In this document: piece by piece, positions 10,616 to 20,375 of the stretch | Numbering within the stretch: position 1 is the first letter of the stretch | How the letters are laid out: every line of letters starts with the position of its first letter | Origin: Paraburkholderia aromaticivorans | GTDB lineage: Bacteria > Pseudomonadota > Gammaproteobacteria > Burkholderiales > Burkholderiaceae | Assembly (NCBI RefSeq): GCF_002278075.1 | Contig: NZ_CP022989.1 | Span: 1,984,001 to 2,048,000, forward strand | Direction of reading: 5' to 3' | Length of the DNA stretch: 64,000 bases | Notes under the pieces: generated by a model | Database searches by the model: none | What the model was told of the DNA's origin: nothing | The model's input: the letters and a program-made list of their open reading frames with translations, nothing else | Translations under genes and position numbers: made by a program

Positions 10616-10631
10616 ACGTGAACCTCCTTGG
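10616..10631 (-). other. Orphan Shine-Dalgarno-like 16-mer shared with the fusA leader
   Basis: CCAAGGAGGTTCACGT on the minus strand is identical to the fusA ribosome-binding region at 236-251. Here the next codon is GTC rather than GTG, so no translation start follows. Confidence 0.5.
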
Positions 10632-10818
10632 TCTGGCTTTGACGGAACTGGGATGCTGGAACGTGAGGCGGCCGGCAATGAATCAGCAAGTGTGGCCGGG
10701 TGGATCGGTGCTGCTGGTGGTTGATTTATAGGTGGGGGAGTTGAAGGTCCAAATCGGACAACTCCGAATTCTATTCGCGCCGCGGAAAGACGTGTGGAAG
10801 GCTTGAGTGGCGGGAGAG

Positions 10819-10853
10819 AGCCGTGCTGGGTTGGGCTAAGCCAGCACGGTTTT
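10819..10853. terminator. Hairpin downstream of dut, possible terminator
   Basis: Perfect 9-bp stem CCGTGCTGG/CCAGCACGG with an 11-base loop, 18 nt beyond the dut stop. The T-run lies on the plus-strand side; on the dut strand the tail is only CTCTCTC, so strength is uncertain. Confidence 0.45.
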
Positions 10854-10866
10854 GGGGGAATCCAGC

Positions 10867-11313
10867 TTAATGCTTGCCCGTGCTGCCGAAACCGCCCGCG
10901 CCACGCTCGCTGGTTTCGAAGTCGTCGACGATATTGAACTCCGCTTGCACGACCGGCACGATCACCAACTGCGCGAGGCGTTCCATTGGATTCAGCACGA
11001 ACGTGGTCTCGCCGCGATTCCACGTCGAGATCATCAGTTGACCCTGGTAATCCGAATCGATCAGACCGACGAGGTTGCCCAGCACGATCCCGTGCTTATG
11101 GCCTAAACCCGAGCGCGGCAGAATCAATGCCGCATAGCCCGGATCGCCGACGTGAATGGCCAGTCCCGTCGGCACGAGCGCGGTTTCGCCGGGTTTGAGC
11201 GCCAACGGTTCGTCGAGGCACGCGCGCAGGTCGAGTCCCGCGCTGCCGGTGGTGGCATAAGCCGGGAGCTGGTCGCGCATGCGCGCGTCGAGGATTTTCA
11301 GGTCGAGTTTCAT
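10867..11313 (-). CDS. dut: dUTP diphosphatase (dUTPase)
   Basis: It hydrolyses dUTP to dUMP and pyrophosphate, keeping uracil out of DNA and supplying dUMP for thymidylate synthesis. It is a homotrimer. The 148-residue protein carries all five dUTPase motifs: [28 protein letters not shown] (uracil pocket and catalytic Asp), ERLAQLV and the C-terminal P-loop-like [10 protein letters not shown]. The ATG at 11313 begins MKLDLKILD, the standard start. It is the last gene of the minus-strand housekeeping run from ribF. Confidence 0.96.
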   Translation of the reverse strand: MKLDLKILDARMRDQLPAYATTGSAGLDLRACLDEPLALKPGETALVPTGLAIHVGDPGYAALILPRSGLGHKHGIVLGNLVGLIDSDYQGQLMISTWNRGETTFVLNPMERLAQLVIVPVVQAEFNIVDDFETSERGAGGFGSTGKH

Positions 11314-11326
11314 GCAGGTTCGAAGG

Positions 11327-12346
11327 TTACGGGGTGGGGGCCGGGCGTTCGAGCTGGAACGCTTCAGCAAGAAGTTCATAGGAGCGCAGCCGGGCGCGAT
11401 AGCTGCCCGCAACGGTGAGCACGATCAGTTCGTCGGCTTCGAACTGCTCCTGCAACGCACGGAGCCGCTCAGTGACGGTTCCCGGCGTGCCGATGATACT
11501 GCGCGGTTTTTCGCGTGAGATCACCAGTTGCTCGCGCTCGCCGTACTCCTGCGCAATGCCCTGTTCGATGGATGGAATCGGCTCGTTCAAACCGTAGGCC
11601 ATCTGTACACGGCGCAGATCGACGGCTTTCTCCAGATCGGCGGCTTCCTGCTCGGTGTCAGCGCAGATCACGAACACGGCGGCTGCCAGATACGGCTGCT
11701 GTCCGTCCTGGCCGGCCTTGAAGCGCTCACGATACGCATGCGCGACCTGGTGCCCGAAATGCGCGTTGATGAAGTGCGCAAACGCAAACGGAATGCCGAG
11801 TTGCGCCGCCAGCAGGCCGCCGAATTCGCTCGAACCAAGCATCCAGACTTGCGGACGCGTATCGATTTGCGGCTGCAGCAGCACGCCGCTCGCGATGTGA
11901 TCGCCCGGCAGCGTGCCGTGCATCAGGCCGAGCAGATCGGCGACCTGCTGCGGGAAAATGTCGCCGCGATTGTAGTCGCCGGCAGCGACCGCTTGTGCGG
12001 TGCGCATGTCGCCGCCCGGCGCGCGCCCTACGCCCAGATCGATACGCTTGGGGAACAGTGCCTCGAGCATCATGAATTGCTCGGCGACCTTGAACGGGCT
12101 GTAGTACGGCAGCATCACGCCGCCGGAGCCCAGCCGGATGCGCCGCGTCACACTCCCGAGGCGCGCCAGCATCACCTCGGGGCAAGGGTTCGACACGCCA
12201 CGCAGGCCGTGATGCTCGGCGCACCAGTAACGCGTGTAGCCGAGGTCGTCGGCGAGTTGCGCGAGTTCGACGGTGGCGGCAATCGCGTCCGCTACCGAGT
12301 GCCCGGCGATCACCGGCGTTTGATCGAGTACGGATAGTCGCGTCAT
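11327..12346 (-). CDS. LLM-class flavin-dependent oxidoreductase (luciferase-like)
   Basis: A 339-residue bacterial-luciferase-type TIM barrel that would use reduced FMN (or F420 in other lineages) to oxidise an unknown substrate. Family marks are SVLDQTPV at the start, RYWCAEHHG near 38-46, the [19 protein letters not shown] block and [13 protein letters not shown]. These place it in the large YhbW-like group of uncharacterised monooxygenases, so the substrate cannot be named. It sits between coaBC and dut, a position where these two are usually adjacent, and stops 13 nt before the dut ATG. GGAGC lies upstream of its ATG. Confidence 0.85.
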   Translation of the reverse strand: MTRLSVLDQTPVIAGHSVADAIAATVELAQLADDLGYTRYWCAEHHGLRGVSNPCPEVMLARLGSVTRRIRLGSGGVMLPYYSPFKVAEQFMMLEALFPKRIDLGVGRAPGGDMRTAQAVAAGDYNRGDIFPQQVADLLGLMHGTLPGDHIASGVLLQPQIDTRPQVWMLGSSEFGGLLAAQLGIPFAFAHFINAHFGHQVAHAYRERFKAGQDGQQPYLAAAVFVICADTEQEAADLEKAVDLRRVQMAYGLNEPIPSIEQGIAQEYGEREQLVISREKPRSIIGTPGTVTERLRALQEQFEADELIVLTVAGSYRARLRSYELLAEAFQLERPAPTP

Positions 12347-12420
12347 GTCAGTACCGCTCCAGATGAATCAGGTCGCTGCCGCGACTCCCGGCGGCCGCGC
12401 GGACTTGCCGCTGGGAAGGC

Positions 12421-13635
12421 TCAGCGAATCAGACTTGTGTCGGGCAGACGCTTCGCGATCTCCGCGATCAGCGCGCGCGCGAGCGTCTGCTTGTCGGCGC
12501 GTGGCAGCTTCGTTGCGCCGCCGGCTTCGAACAGGATGACTTCGTTATCATCGAGGCCGAAAGTCAGCGGGCCCAGATTGCCGATCAGCAGCGGCACATT
12601 CTTGCGCACGCGTTTTTCTTCGCCATGGACTTCGAGGTCACCGCTTTCCGCGGCAAAGCCGACCGCGAACGGCGGATGCGGCAGTTTGGCCACGGAGGCC
12701 AGAATGTCCGGATTTTCGACGAAAGCGAAGCTCGGCAGCGCGCGATCCGCCGTTTTCTTGATCTTGTGCTCGCTGGCGTGATCCACGCGCCAGTCGGCTA
12801 CCGCGGCCACACCGATAAAGATGTCGGCGTCCGCGACCGCGTGCATCACCGCGTCGTGCATCTGCTGGGCGGTTTGCACGTCCTGGCGGAATACGCCCCA
12901 AGGCGTTTCCAGCGCGACCGGGCCGGCGACCAGATGCACCTCGGCGCCCGCCTGTTGCGCGGCGCGCGCCAGCGCAAAACCCATCTTGCCGCTGGAGCGG
13001 TTGGTGATGCCGCGTACCGGATCGAGCGGTTCGAACGTCGGCCCCGCGGTCAGCAGCACACGCCTGCCGGCCAGGAGCTTCGGCGCGAAGAACGAGGCGA
13101 TGGCCTCGTACGTGGCGGCGGCTTCGAGCATGCGGCCGTCGCCGACTTCGCCGCACGCTTGCGGCCCGGAATCCGGCCCAAGCACCTGAACCCCGTCCGC
13201 GCGCAATTGCGCGACGTTGCGCTGCGTCGCCGGGTGCTGCCACATCTGCCGGTTCATGGCCGGCACGACCAGCAGCGGACAATCGCGCGCGACGCACAGC
13301 GTTGACAGCAGGTCGTCGGCCATGCCGTGCGCGAGTTTGGCGAGGAAATCAGTGGAGGCGGGCGCGATCACGATCGCATCCGCTTCACGCGACAGATCGA
13401 TGTGCGCCATATTGTTCGGCACCCGCGCATCCCACTGGCTCGTGTAGACCGGACGGCCGGACAGCGCCTGCATGGTGACGGGCGTAATGAACTGCGTGGC
13501 CGCGTCGGTCATGACGACCTGCACGGTCGCGCCGGCCTTGGTCAATAGACGCGTGAGTTCGGCGATCTTGTAGCAGGCAATGCCGCCCGTCATGCCGAGG
13601 ACGAGGTGTTTTCCTGCGAGTTCTGCGGTTGCCAA
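12421..13635 (-). CDS. coaBC: Phosphopantothenoylcysteine decarboxylase / phosphopantothenate-cysteine ligase
   Basis: A bifunctional coenzyme A enzyme: CoaB joins phosphopantothenate to cysteine using CTP, and CoaC decarboxylates the product with FMN. The 404 residues show the CoaC half with catalytic His78 in MAHIDLSR, substrate-binding PAMN at 125-128 and the active cysteine Cys161 in ACGEVGDGRM. The CoaB half includes ITNRSSGKMG. Both active sites look intact. It follows lspA on the minus strand with a gap of about 115 nt and sits in the conserved ileS-lspA-coaBC-dut neighbourhood. Confidence 0.96.
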   Translation of the reverse strand: MATAELAGKHLVLGMTGGIACYKIAELTRLLTKAGATVQVVMTDAATQFITPVTMQALSGRPVYTSQWDARVPNNMAHIDLSREADAIVIAPASTDFLAKLAHGMADDLLSTLCVARDCPLLVVPAMNRQMWQHPATQRNVAQLRADGVQVLGPDSGPQACGEVGDGRMLEAAATYEAIASFFAPKLLAGRRVLLTAGPTFEPLDPVRGITNRSSGKMGFALARAAQQAGAEVHLVAGPVALETPWGVFRQDVQTAQQMHDAVMHAVADADIFIGVAAVADWRVDHASEHKIKKTADRALPSFAFVENPDILASVAKLPHPPFAVGFAAESGDLEVHGEEKRVRKNVPLLIGNLGPLTFGLDDNEVILFEAGGATKLPRADKQTLARALIAEIAKRLPDTSLIR

Positions 13636-13749
13636 CGAAAGCCTCCGACAAAGCGTGGTGGCGGTCAGCGGGGCGGGGCGTTGTGTGCCCCGCCGCCGCG
13701 CCTTTCAAGCCGTACTGGTGCGCGAATCCGGGCGCGAGCGCCTGCTGCC

Positions 13750-14271
13750 TCAGCGTGCGCTGCCGCGTACACGCCGCAGTTCGTCGAGCACGAGCAGAAT
13801 CGCGCCGACCGTGATCGCGCTGTCGGCAAGATTGAACGCCGGCCAGTGCCACGCGCGCACGTGGAAATCGAGGAAGTCGATCACGTGCCCATACGCGAGC
13901 CGGTCGATCACGTTGCCGAGCGCGCCGCCGAGAATCAGCGAGAGCGCCGTGCAGAACATTTTCTGCCCGCCGTGGCGCTTGAGCAGATAGCAGATCACCA
14001 GCGCGGCCACCACGCCGAGCGCGGTGAACGCCCAGCGTTGCCAGCCGCCCGCCATGGCGAGGAAGCTGAACGCCGCGCCGCGGTTGTACACGAGGATCAG
14101 GTTGAAGAACGACGTGACCTCATGCGCGACACCGTAGGCGAAGACCTTCTGGACCGCGATTTTCGTCAACTGATCGAACAGGATGACGATTAGCGCAACC
14201 CCGAGCCAGGGCGCGAGCGATCCGTTTGCAACAGATGTTTTCGACGCGGTTTTCGACATGGTTCTCGCCAT
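13750..14271 (-). CDS. lspA: Lipoprotein signal peptidase (signal peptidase II)
   Basis: An inner-membrane aspartyl protease that removes the signal peptide of diacylated prolipoproteins. The 173-residue protein has four predicted membrane segments (about 22-39, 76-96, 103-122, 150-168) and both catalytic aspartates: Asp123 in GNVIDRL and Asp150 in FNLADSAI. The NRGAAFSF block is also conserved. The start overlaps the ileS stop as TAATG, so it is translationally coupled to ileS, as in most proteobacteria. Confidence 0.97.
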   Translation of the reverse strand: MARTMSKTASKTSVANGSLAPWLGVALIVILFDQLTKIAVQKVFAYGVAHEVTSFFNLILVYNRGAAFSFLAMAGGWQRWAFTALGVVAALVICYLLKRHGGQKMFCTALSLILGGALGNVIDRLAYGHVIDFLDFHVRAWHWPAFNLADSAITVGAILLVLDELRRVRGSAR

Positions 14272-17108
14272 TATGCCGCGCTCCTGCTTTCACCGTTGCC
14301 GAACAGATTGCTGAAGCAGCGGCCGCACAGCGTGGGGTGTTCGGCGTTCGCGCCGACGTCCGCGCGGTAATGCCAGCAGCGTTCGCACTTCAGATACTTC
14401 GAGGCGATGACCTCGACGCCTTCTTCCGCTTCGCTGCCGACCTGCGCGACGCTCGCCGCCGAGGTGATCAGCACGAACTTCAGGTCGTCGCCGAGGCTCG
14501 TGAGCGCGTCGTAACGCGCGCCGCTTGCGCGGATTTCCACTTCCGCCTGCAGGGACGATCCGATCAGGTTCGCCACGCGCGCTTCTTCCAGCGCCTTGGT
14601 CACGTCGCTGCGAGCGGCGCGCAGGAGCGTCCACTTGTCGAGCAGCGCGCCGGCGTCCGGCACGGCGGGGAACGCGTGATACGTCTCGGTAAAGATCGTT
14701 TCGCTGTTCGGCTGGAACACTTTCCACGCTTCTTCCGCGGTGAACGACAGGAACGGCGCCATCAGACGCAGCAGGCCGTGCGCGATGTGATACAGCGCGG
14801 TCTGCGCCGAGCGGCGCGCGACGGAGTCCGCGGCGCTCGTGTACAGACGGTCTTTCAGCACGTCCAGATAGAAGCCGCCGAGGTCTTCCGAGCAGAACGT
14901 CTGCAGCTTGGCGACCACCGGATGGAACTCGTATTTCTCGTAGTGCGAGAGGATGTCGTTTTGCAGATTCGCCGACAGCGCCACCGCATAGCGGTCGATC
15001 TCGAGCCAGTCTTCGACCGGACGGGCGTGCTGCGCGAAGTCGAAGTCCGACAGGTTCGCGAGCAGGAACCGCAGCGTGTTGCGGATACGGCGATAACCTT
15101 CCGTCACACGCTTCAGGATTTCTTCCGAGATCGCCAGTTCGCCCGAGTAATCGGTCGACGCGATCCACAGGCGGATGATTTCCGCGCCGAGGCGGTTCGC
15201 CACTTCATGCGGGTCGATACCGTTGCCGAGCGACTTGCTCATCTTGCGGCCTTCGCCGTCCACGGTGAAGCCGTGCGTGAGCAGCGCGTTGTACGGCGGG
15301 CGGCCATCGAGCATCGAGGCGGTCAGCAACGACGAGTGGAACCAGCCGCGGTGCTGGTCCGAGCCTTCCAGATACAGATCGGCCGGGAATTGCAGTTCGT
15401 CTTTATGCGAGCCGCGCAGCACGTGCCAGTGCGTGGTGCCCGAATCGAACCACACGTCGAGCGTATCGCGGTTCTTCTCGTACATGTTGGCGTCGTCGCC
15501 GAGCAGCTCGCGCGGGTCGAGCGATTGCCAGGCTTCGATGCCGGCCTTCTCGACGCGTTGCGCGACTTCTTCGAGCAATTCCAGCGTACGTGGATGCAGT
15601 TCGCCGGTTTCCTTGTGCACGAAGAACGCCATCGGCACGCCCCACTGGCGTTGACGCGACAGCGTCCAGTCCGGGCGATTCGCGATCATGCTGAACAGGC
15701 GCTGCTTGCCCCACGCCGGATAGAAGGCGGTGTTCTCGATGCCTTCGAGCGCGGTTTCGCGCAGCGTCTTGTCGGTATCGTTCGGCTTCACGTCCATGCC
15801 CGCGAACCATTGGGACGTGGCGCGGTAGATGATCGGCGTCTTGTGGCGCCAGCAGTGCATGTAGCTGTGCGTGTACTTCTCGGTGCGCATCAGCGAACCC
15901 GCGCCTTGCAGCGCTTCGACGATCTGCGGGTTGGCCGCCCAGATCGACAGGCCGCCGAACAGCGCGAGCGATTCGATGTAGCGGCCGTCGCCCATCACCG
16001 GATTGATGATGTCCGAGTCCGCCATGCCGTGCGCCTTGCACGACACGAAGTCTTCAACGCCGTAGGCCGGCGACGAGTGCACGATGCCCGTGCCGGTTTC
16101 AGTCGTCACGTAGTCACCGAGATAGACCGGCGCGGTGCGCTTGTAACCCGGATGCGCGGACGCGAGCGGGTGATGAAAGCGCAGATTGACGAGCTTCGCG
16201 CCCGGCGTGGTGGCGACGATCGTGCCTTCCAGGCCGTACAGTTTCAGGCACGCTTGAACGCGCTCTTCGGCGAGGATCAGCAGACCGCGCGGCGTATCGA
16301 CCAGCGCGTAGACGATCTCCGGGTGCAGGTTCAGCGCCTGGTTGGCGGGGATGGTCCACGGCGTGGTGGTCCAGATCACGATGCCGCCTTCGTTGCGCGG
16401 CAGCGCATTCAAGCCGAACGCCTGCGCGGTCTTTTCCGGTTCGGCGAAGCTGAACAGCACGTCGATGGTCGGATCGGTCTTGTCCTTGTACTCGACTTCC
16501 GCTTCGGCAAGCGCCGAGCCGCAGTCGAAACACCAGTTCACCGGCTTCAGGCCGCGGAATACGTAGCCTTTTTTCATGATCTTCGCGAGCGCGCGGATTT
16601 CGCCGGCCTCATTCGAGAAATTCATGGTCTTGTACGGATTGTCCCAGTCGCCGAGCACGCCCAGACGCCGGAAGCCCACTTTCTGCTTCTCGATCTGCTC
16701 GGTCGCGTAGGCGCGTGCCTTCTGCATGACTTCAGCCGCCGGCAGCGACTTGCCGAACTGTTTTTCGATCTGGATTTCGATCGGCATGCCGTGGCAGTCC
16801 CAGCCCGGCACGTAGACCGCGTCGAAGCCCGCCAGATTGCGCGCCTTCACGATCATGTCCTTCAGGATCTTGTTCACCGCGTGGCCGAGGTGAATGTCGC
16901 CGTTCGCGTACGGCGGGCCGTCGTGCAGGATGAACTTCTTGCGGCCCTTGCTGGCGGCGCGGATCTTCTCGTAGACCTTGCGCTCCTGCCATTCCTTGAC
17001 CCATTGCGGCTCGCGCTTGGGCAGGTCGCCGCGCATCGGGAACGGCGTGTCGAGCAGGTTGACCGGGTAGCGTGACTGCGGTTTCGAATCGGCTTTCTTA
17101 TTGCTCAT
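14271..17108 (-). CDS. ileS: Isoleucyl-tRNA synthetase
   Basis: It charges tRNA-Ile with isoleucine and edits mischarged valine. The 945-residue class I synthetase has the HIGH-type motif HLGH at 73-76 ([16 protein letters not shown]), the CP1 editing domain, the KMSKS motif near residue 620 ([11 protein letters not shown]) and a C-terminal zinc knuckle (CERCW near 905 and CGRCF). This is the bacterial, mupirocin-sensitive type by architecture. I start at the ATG at 17108 ([10 protein letters not shown]); the frame stays open to 17246, but the extension shows no conserved features. It follows ribF by 171 nt and overlaps lspA. Confidence 0.97.
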   Translation of the reverse strand: MSNKKADSKPQSRYPVNLLDTPFPMRGDLPKREPQWVKEWQERKVYEKIRAASKGRKKFILHDGPPYANGDIHLGHAVNKILKDMIVKARNLAGFDAVYVPGWDCHGMPIEIQIEKQFGKSLPAAEVMQKARAYATEQIEKQKVGFRRLGVLGDWDNPYKTMNFSNEAGEIRALAKIMKKGYVFRGLKPVNWCFDCGSALAEAEVEYKDKTDPTIDVLFSFAEPEKTAQAFGLNALPRNEGGIVIWTTTPWTIPANQALNLHPEIVYALVDTPRGLLILAEERVQACLKLYGLEGTIVATTPGAKLVNLRFHHPLASAHPGYKRTAPVYLGDYVTTETGTGIVHSSPAYGVEDFVSCKAHGMADSDIINPVMGDGRYIESLALFGGLSIWAANPQIVEALQGAGSLMRTEKYTHSYMHCWRHKTPIIYRATSQWFAGMDVKPNDTDKTLRETALEGIENTAFYPAWGKQRLFSMIANRPDWTLSRQRQWGVPMAFFVHKETGELHPRTLELLEEVAQRVEKAGIEAWQSLDPRELLGDDANMYEKNRDTLDVWFDSGTTHWHVLRGSHKDELQFPADLYLEGSDQHRGWFHSSLLTASMLDGRPPYNALLTHGFTVDGEGRKMSKSLGNGIDPHEVANRLGAEIIRLWIASTDYSGELAISEEILKRVTEGYRRIRNTLRFLLANLSDFDFAQHARPVEDWLEIDRYAVALSANLQNDILSHYEKYEFHPVVAKLQTFCSEDLGGFYLDVLKDRLYTSAADSVARRSAQTALYHIAHGLLRLMAPFLSFTAEEAWKVFQPNSETIFTETYHAFPAVPDAGALLDKWTLLRAARSDVTKALEEARVANLIGSSLQAEVEIRASGARYDALTSLGDDLKFVLITSAASVAQVGSEAEEGVEVIASKYLKCERCWHYRADVGANAEHPTLCGRCFSNLFGNGESRSAA

Positions 17109-17279
17109 GATGAGGTCGCGGTGAATTCTTTCTATGCGCAGCGGGGCGCGGAATGCGCACGATGCGCGGGGGCGTTGGGCGCGCCCGGCAGGCATGTCGC
17201 GTGATTCACGGACGCCCTTCGATGCGCGCGGCGAGGGTCCACACATGCGGCGCTTAAGCGCTTGCGTGGACCACGGCGG

Positions 17280-18275
17280 CTATCTAATTCGGTCAGTGGC
17301 CGAGGTGGCGAAGCCGGTGGAACGGCTGCCCGGCGTACCCGCCCCGACGGCCGCGAACCACGCGCGCGCGTTGGCGACGTCGCGCGCAATGGCGGCCGTC
17401 AGCGTTTCGAGGTCGACATACTTCTCCTCGTCGCGCAGCTTCTTCAGGAATTCGACGCGCACGAGTTTGCCATACGCGTCGCCATGCCAGTCGAGCAGGT
17501 GGACTTCGAGCAGCACGCGGCCGGAATCGTCCACCGTGGGACGCAGGCCGAGGCTCGCGACACCCGCCAGCGGTTCGTCCGCCACGCCGTGCACGCGCAC
17601 CACGAAGATGCCCGCGAGCGCCGGGCGCTTGTGGGCGATCGGCAGGTTCAGCGTGGGGAAGCCGAGATCGCGGCCGAGCTTCATGCCGTGCACGACGTGG
17701 CCACTGATCACATAATCGCGGCCCAGCGCGGCGCGCGCCGCGTCCAGGTCGCCCGCCACCAGCGACGCGCGTACGCCCGAGCTCGAAATGCGCGCGCCCG
17801 ACGGATCGGCCACCGTGGCCATCTGTTCGACTTCGAAACCGTGTTGCTGCCCCGCGGCCTTCAGCGACGCGAAGTCGCCCGCGCGTTTTGCGCCGTAGCG
17901 GAAGTCGTCGCCGATCATCACCCAGCGCGCGTGCAGTCCGTTGACGATGATCCGTTCGACGAACGCGTCTGGCGACTGGCTCGCGAACGTGTGATTGAAG
18001 TGCTCGACCACCACCCGGTCGACGCCGTTGGTGCGCAGCGCCTCGAGCTTGTCGCGCAGCATGGCGATGCGCGGCGGCGCGCCCGCCGGGTTGAAGAATT
18101 CGCGCGGGTGCGGCTCGAAGGTCATCACGCAGACGGGCAGGCCGCGCGCATCGGCAGCCGCCCGCACATGGGCGAGCAAAGCCTGATGGCCGCGGTGGAC
18201 ACCGTCGAAGTTGCCGATGGTCAGTGCGCAGGGCGCACGGCTTTCAGCATTGGGAAGACCGCGGAAGACTCTCAC
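17280..18275 (-). CDS. ribF: Bifunctional riboflavin kinase / FAD synthetase
   Basis: It phosphorylates riboflavin to FMN and adenylates FMN to FAD. The 331 residues hold an N-terminal nucleotidyltransferase domain (GNFDGVHRGHQAL, residues 22-34; ISSSGVR near the domain end) and a C-terminal riboflavin kinase domain (GRDLGFPTLNL, then LRPTVDDSGR and LEVHLLDW). No RFN riboswitch is visible in the short upstream interval. It is divergent from purN and is the first gene of the minus-strand run to ileS-lspA. Confidence 0.95.
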   Translation of the reverse strand: MRVFRGLPNAESRAPCALTIGNFDGVHRGHQALLAHVRAAADARGLPVCVMTFEPHPREFFNPAGAPPRIAMLRDKLEALRTNGVDRVVVEHFNHTFASQSPDAFVERIIVNGLHARWVMIGDDFRYGAKRAGDFASLKAAGQQHGFEVEQMATVADPSGARISSSGVRASLVAGDLDAARAALGRDYVISGHVVHGMKLGRDLGFPTLNLPIAHKRPALAGIFVVRVHGVADEPLAGVASLGLRPTVDDSGRVLLEVHLLDWHGDAYGKLVRVEFLKKLRDEEKYVDLETLTAAIARDVANARAWFAAVGAGTPGSRSTGFATSATDRIR

Positions 18276-18380
18276 GATAGCGGGTTTGAGGTGGAGCGGC
18301 CGGGGTGCCGCAAAACAAACGATTATAAACGTTCAGCGCAGTGGACGGCGGCGCGTCGCGGTTTCGGTGTCCTCGAATGA

Positions 18381-18386
18381 TAAAAT
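18381..18386 (+). promoter_or_regulatory. Candidate -10 element placing purN start at the ATG
   Basis: TAAAAT ends exactly six bases before the purN ATG, the same spacing as at clpS. The -35 region (GCGGTT) is weak. No Shine-Dalgarno lies between the -10 and the ATG. Confidence 0.35.
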
Positions 18387-18392
18387 CCGCGG

Positions 18393-19046
18393 ATGAAAAA
18401 ACTCGTCATCCTGATTTCCGGACGGGGAAGCAACATGGAAGCCATCGTTCGAGCCTGCTCGGACGAGGCCTGGCCGGCGCAAGTCGCCGCCGTGATTGCC
18501 AACCGTCCTGACGCCGCGGGCCTTGTGTTCGCGGCGTCGCACGGCATTGCCACGGCGGTGGTCGACCACCGCCAGTTTCCCGACCGCGACAGCTTCGACG
18601 CCGCGCTGGCTCGCCAGATCGACAGCTTCGCACCCGATCTGGTGGTGCTCGCCGGCTTCATGCGGGTGCTCACGGCCGGTTTTGTCGACCGCTACGCCGG
18701 GCGCATGCTGAATGTGCATCCGTCGCTGCTGCCGAGCTTTCCGGGTCTGAAAACCCATCAACAGGCGCTCGACGCGGGCGTGCGGCTGCACGGCGCGTCC
18801 GTGCATTTTGTCACGTCGCAGCTGGATCACGGGCCGATCGTGGTGCAGTCGGCGGTGCCCGTCGAGACGGGCGATACCCCCGCCACGCTCGCCGAACGCG
18901 TGCTGGCAACCGAACACATCATTTATCCACGCGCGGTGCGCTGGTTCGTCGAAGGGCGCCTTGCTCTCGAAGGGCTGCGTGTCACGCTTACGCCGCCGGA
19001 GCCGCAATGGCTCTTTGCCGGTCACACCGCCGGAGAGGGCGCATGA
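18393..19046 (+). CDS. purN: Phosphoribosylglycinamide formyltransferase
   Basis: It transfers a formyl group from 10-formyl-tetrahydrofolate to GAR in purine synthesis. The 217-residue protein shows the phosphate loop SGRGSNMEAIV (9-19) and the catalytic triad Asn107, His109 (LNVHPSLLPSFPG) and Asp145 (QLDHGPIV). It is about the normal length. No ribosome-binding site is visible before the ATG, and a -10-like TAAAAT sits six bases upstream, so the mRNA may be leaderless. The stop overlaps the start of the downstream methyltransferase gene as ATGA. Confidence 0.95.
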   Translation: MKKLVILISGRGSNMEAIVRACSDEAWPAQVAAVIANRPDAAGLVFAASHGIATAVVDHRQFPDRDSFDAALARQIDSFAPDLVVLAGFMRVLTAGFVDRYAGRMLNVHPSLLPSFPGLKTHQQALDAGVRLHGASVHFVTSQLDHGPIVVQSAVPVETGDTPATLAERVLATEHIIYPRAVRWFVEGRLALEGLRVTLTPPEPQWLFAGHTAGEGA

Positions 19047-20302
19047 GATTGCATGGTTTTCTGATTGGACAAACCGAGACTTTGCTGGCCGAAGTCCTGA
19101 AATTCACCGGCCCCGCCGACGCCACCACGAGCCGTTTCTTCCGCGCTCACCCGAAGCTCGGGCACGGCGAACGCGGCGTGATTGCCGAGGCGGTTTTCGC
19201 GGTGCTGCGCCGCCGGATGGAATTCGCCCATCTGGCCGAGGGCGGCGCCGGCAGCCCGGCGCGCCGCATGGCGTTGCTCGGCTTGATGCAGACGGCGGGG
19301 CGTAACGCGCTCAAGCCTTTCGTGTCGGAACAGGAGTTGAGCTGGCTCGAACACGTCTCTAAGATCGACCCGGAAAGCCTGCCGCTGCGGATTCGCCTGA
19401 ATCTGCCCGACTGGATCTATCAGGCGCTCAGCAAGCGGTTCGAGCCCGAAGAGCTGGCGCAACTGGCCGCGGCGCTGAACTATCCGGCGCCGCTGGATCT
19501 GCGCGCGAATCCGATCAAGGCAAGCCGCGACGACGTGCTGAATGCGCTGTCGAAGGCCGGCATCGAGGCCGGCGCAACGCCGTTCGCGCCGTTCGGCGTG
19601 CGCGTGGTCGGCAAGCCGCCGCTCACCAAGCTCGACGCGTTCCAGCATGGCTGGGTCGAGGTGCAGGACGAGGGCAGCCAACTGCTCTGCTCGCTGGTCG
19701 CGCCCAAGCGCGGCGAGATGATCGTCGACTTCTGCGCGGGCGCGGGCGGCAAAACGCTGGCGCTGGGCGCGGCAATGCGCTCCACCGGCCGGCTCTATGC
19801 GTTCGACATTTCCGAGCGGCGTCTTGCCAAGCTCAAGCCGCGCCTTGCGCGCAGCGGCTTGTCGAATGTGAATCCCGTGCTGATCGACAGTGAACACGAC
19901 GCCAAGATCAAGCGCCTCGCGGGCAAGATCGACCGCGTGCTGGTCGATGCGCCGTGCAGCGGCCTCGGCACGCTGCGCCGCAACCCGGACCTGAAGTGGC
20001 GCCAGTCGCCGGATTCGGTGGCCGAACTGGCGCCGAAGCAGGCGTCGATTCTGGCGAGCGCCGCGCGGCTGGTCAAAAAGGGCGGCCGCCTCGTCTACGC
20101 CACGTGCTCGATTCTCGACGTCGAAAACGAAGCCGTGGTGCAGCAGTTCCTCGCCGATCATCCGGATTTCGCTCTGGTGCCGGCGCGCGACGTGCTGGCC
20201 GAGCAGCGCATCGATCTGGAAATGGGCGATTACCTTTCGCTGTGGCCGCACCGCCACGCCACGGACGGCTTCTTCGCCGCCGTGCTGGAACGCCAGAGCT
20301 AG
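19043..20302 (+). CDS. RsmB/NOP-family RNA (cytosine-C5) methyltransferase
   Basis: An S-adenosylmethionine-dependent enzyme that forms 5-methylcytosine in rRNA, most likely 16S. The 419-residue protein has an N-terminal NusB/RsmB-like helical part and a C-terminal Rossmann methyltransferase domain: SAM-binding FCAGAGGKTLALG (230-242), DAPCSGLGTLRRNPD with Cys305 (motif IV), and YATCSILDVEN with the catalytic Cys355 (motif VI). The start at 19043 overlaps the purN stop. The exact target base cannot be told from sequence, so I leave the symbol empty. Confidence 0.92.
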   Translation: MRLHGFLIGQTETLLAEVLKFTGPADATTSRFFRAHPKLGHGERGVIAEAVFAVLRRRMEFAHLAEGGAGSPARRMALLGLMQTAGRNALKPFVSEQELSWLEHVSKIDPESLPLRIRLNLPDWIYQALSKRFEPEELAQLAAALNYPAPLDLRANPIKASRDDVLNALSKAGIEAGATPFAPFGVRVVGKPPLTKLDAFQHGWVEVQDEGSQLLCSLVAPKRGEMIVDFCAGAGGKTLALGAAMRSTGRLYAFDISERRLAKLKPRLARSGLSNVNPVLIDSEHDAKIKRLAGKIDRVLVDAPCSGLGTLRRNPDLKWRQSPDSVAELAPKQASILASAARLVKKGGRLVYATCSILDVENEAVVQQFLADHPDFALVPARDVLAEQRIDLEMGDYLSLWPHRHATDGFFAAVLERQS

Positions 20303-20315
20303 GCGCAACAGGCAT

Positions 20316-20362
20316 TTGCCGGCGCGCGGGTTCAATTCATGAACCTGTCCGCGCGCCGGCAA
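20316..20362 (+). other. 14-bp perfect inverted repeat between the methyltransferase and mscS genes
   Basis: TTGCCGGCGCGCGG and its exact complement flank a 19-base loop. There is no T-run, and the second arm ends 13 nt before the mscS ATG. It may be a processing or partial-termination hairpin. Confidence 0.6.
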
Positions 20363-20375
20363 GTTCGGCGACATC

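Larger units (their letters stand above)
10466..10866. other. AT-richer gene-free interval upstream of the large protein
   Basis: No supported gene. At 10540-10620 the sequence is notably AT-rich for this genome and probably holds the promoter of the 7955-10465 gene. A strong Shine-Dalgarno-like stretch at 10616-10631 (minus strand) is not followed by a usable start codon. Confidence 0.5.

Noticed and set aside
10477..10689. 70-codon minus-strand frame with an internal AAGGAGG
   Set aside because: The Shine-Dalgarno-like motif is inside the frame and followed by GTC, not a start codon; the residues have no recognisable pattern.
10466..11023. Upstream extension of the large modular protein (186 codons)
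   Set aside because: It crosses an AT-rich non-coding stretch and the end of dut; a ribosome site exists at 10465, not further upstream.
14226..17075. 949-codon plus-strand open frame
   Set aside because: It is antisense to ileS over nearly its whole length. High-GC codon use leaves the opposite strand open; the Arg/Val/His-rich translation matches no family.
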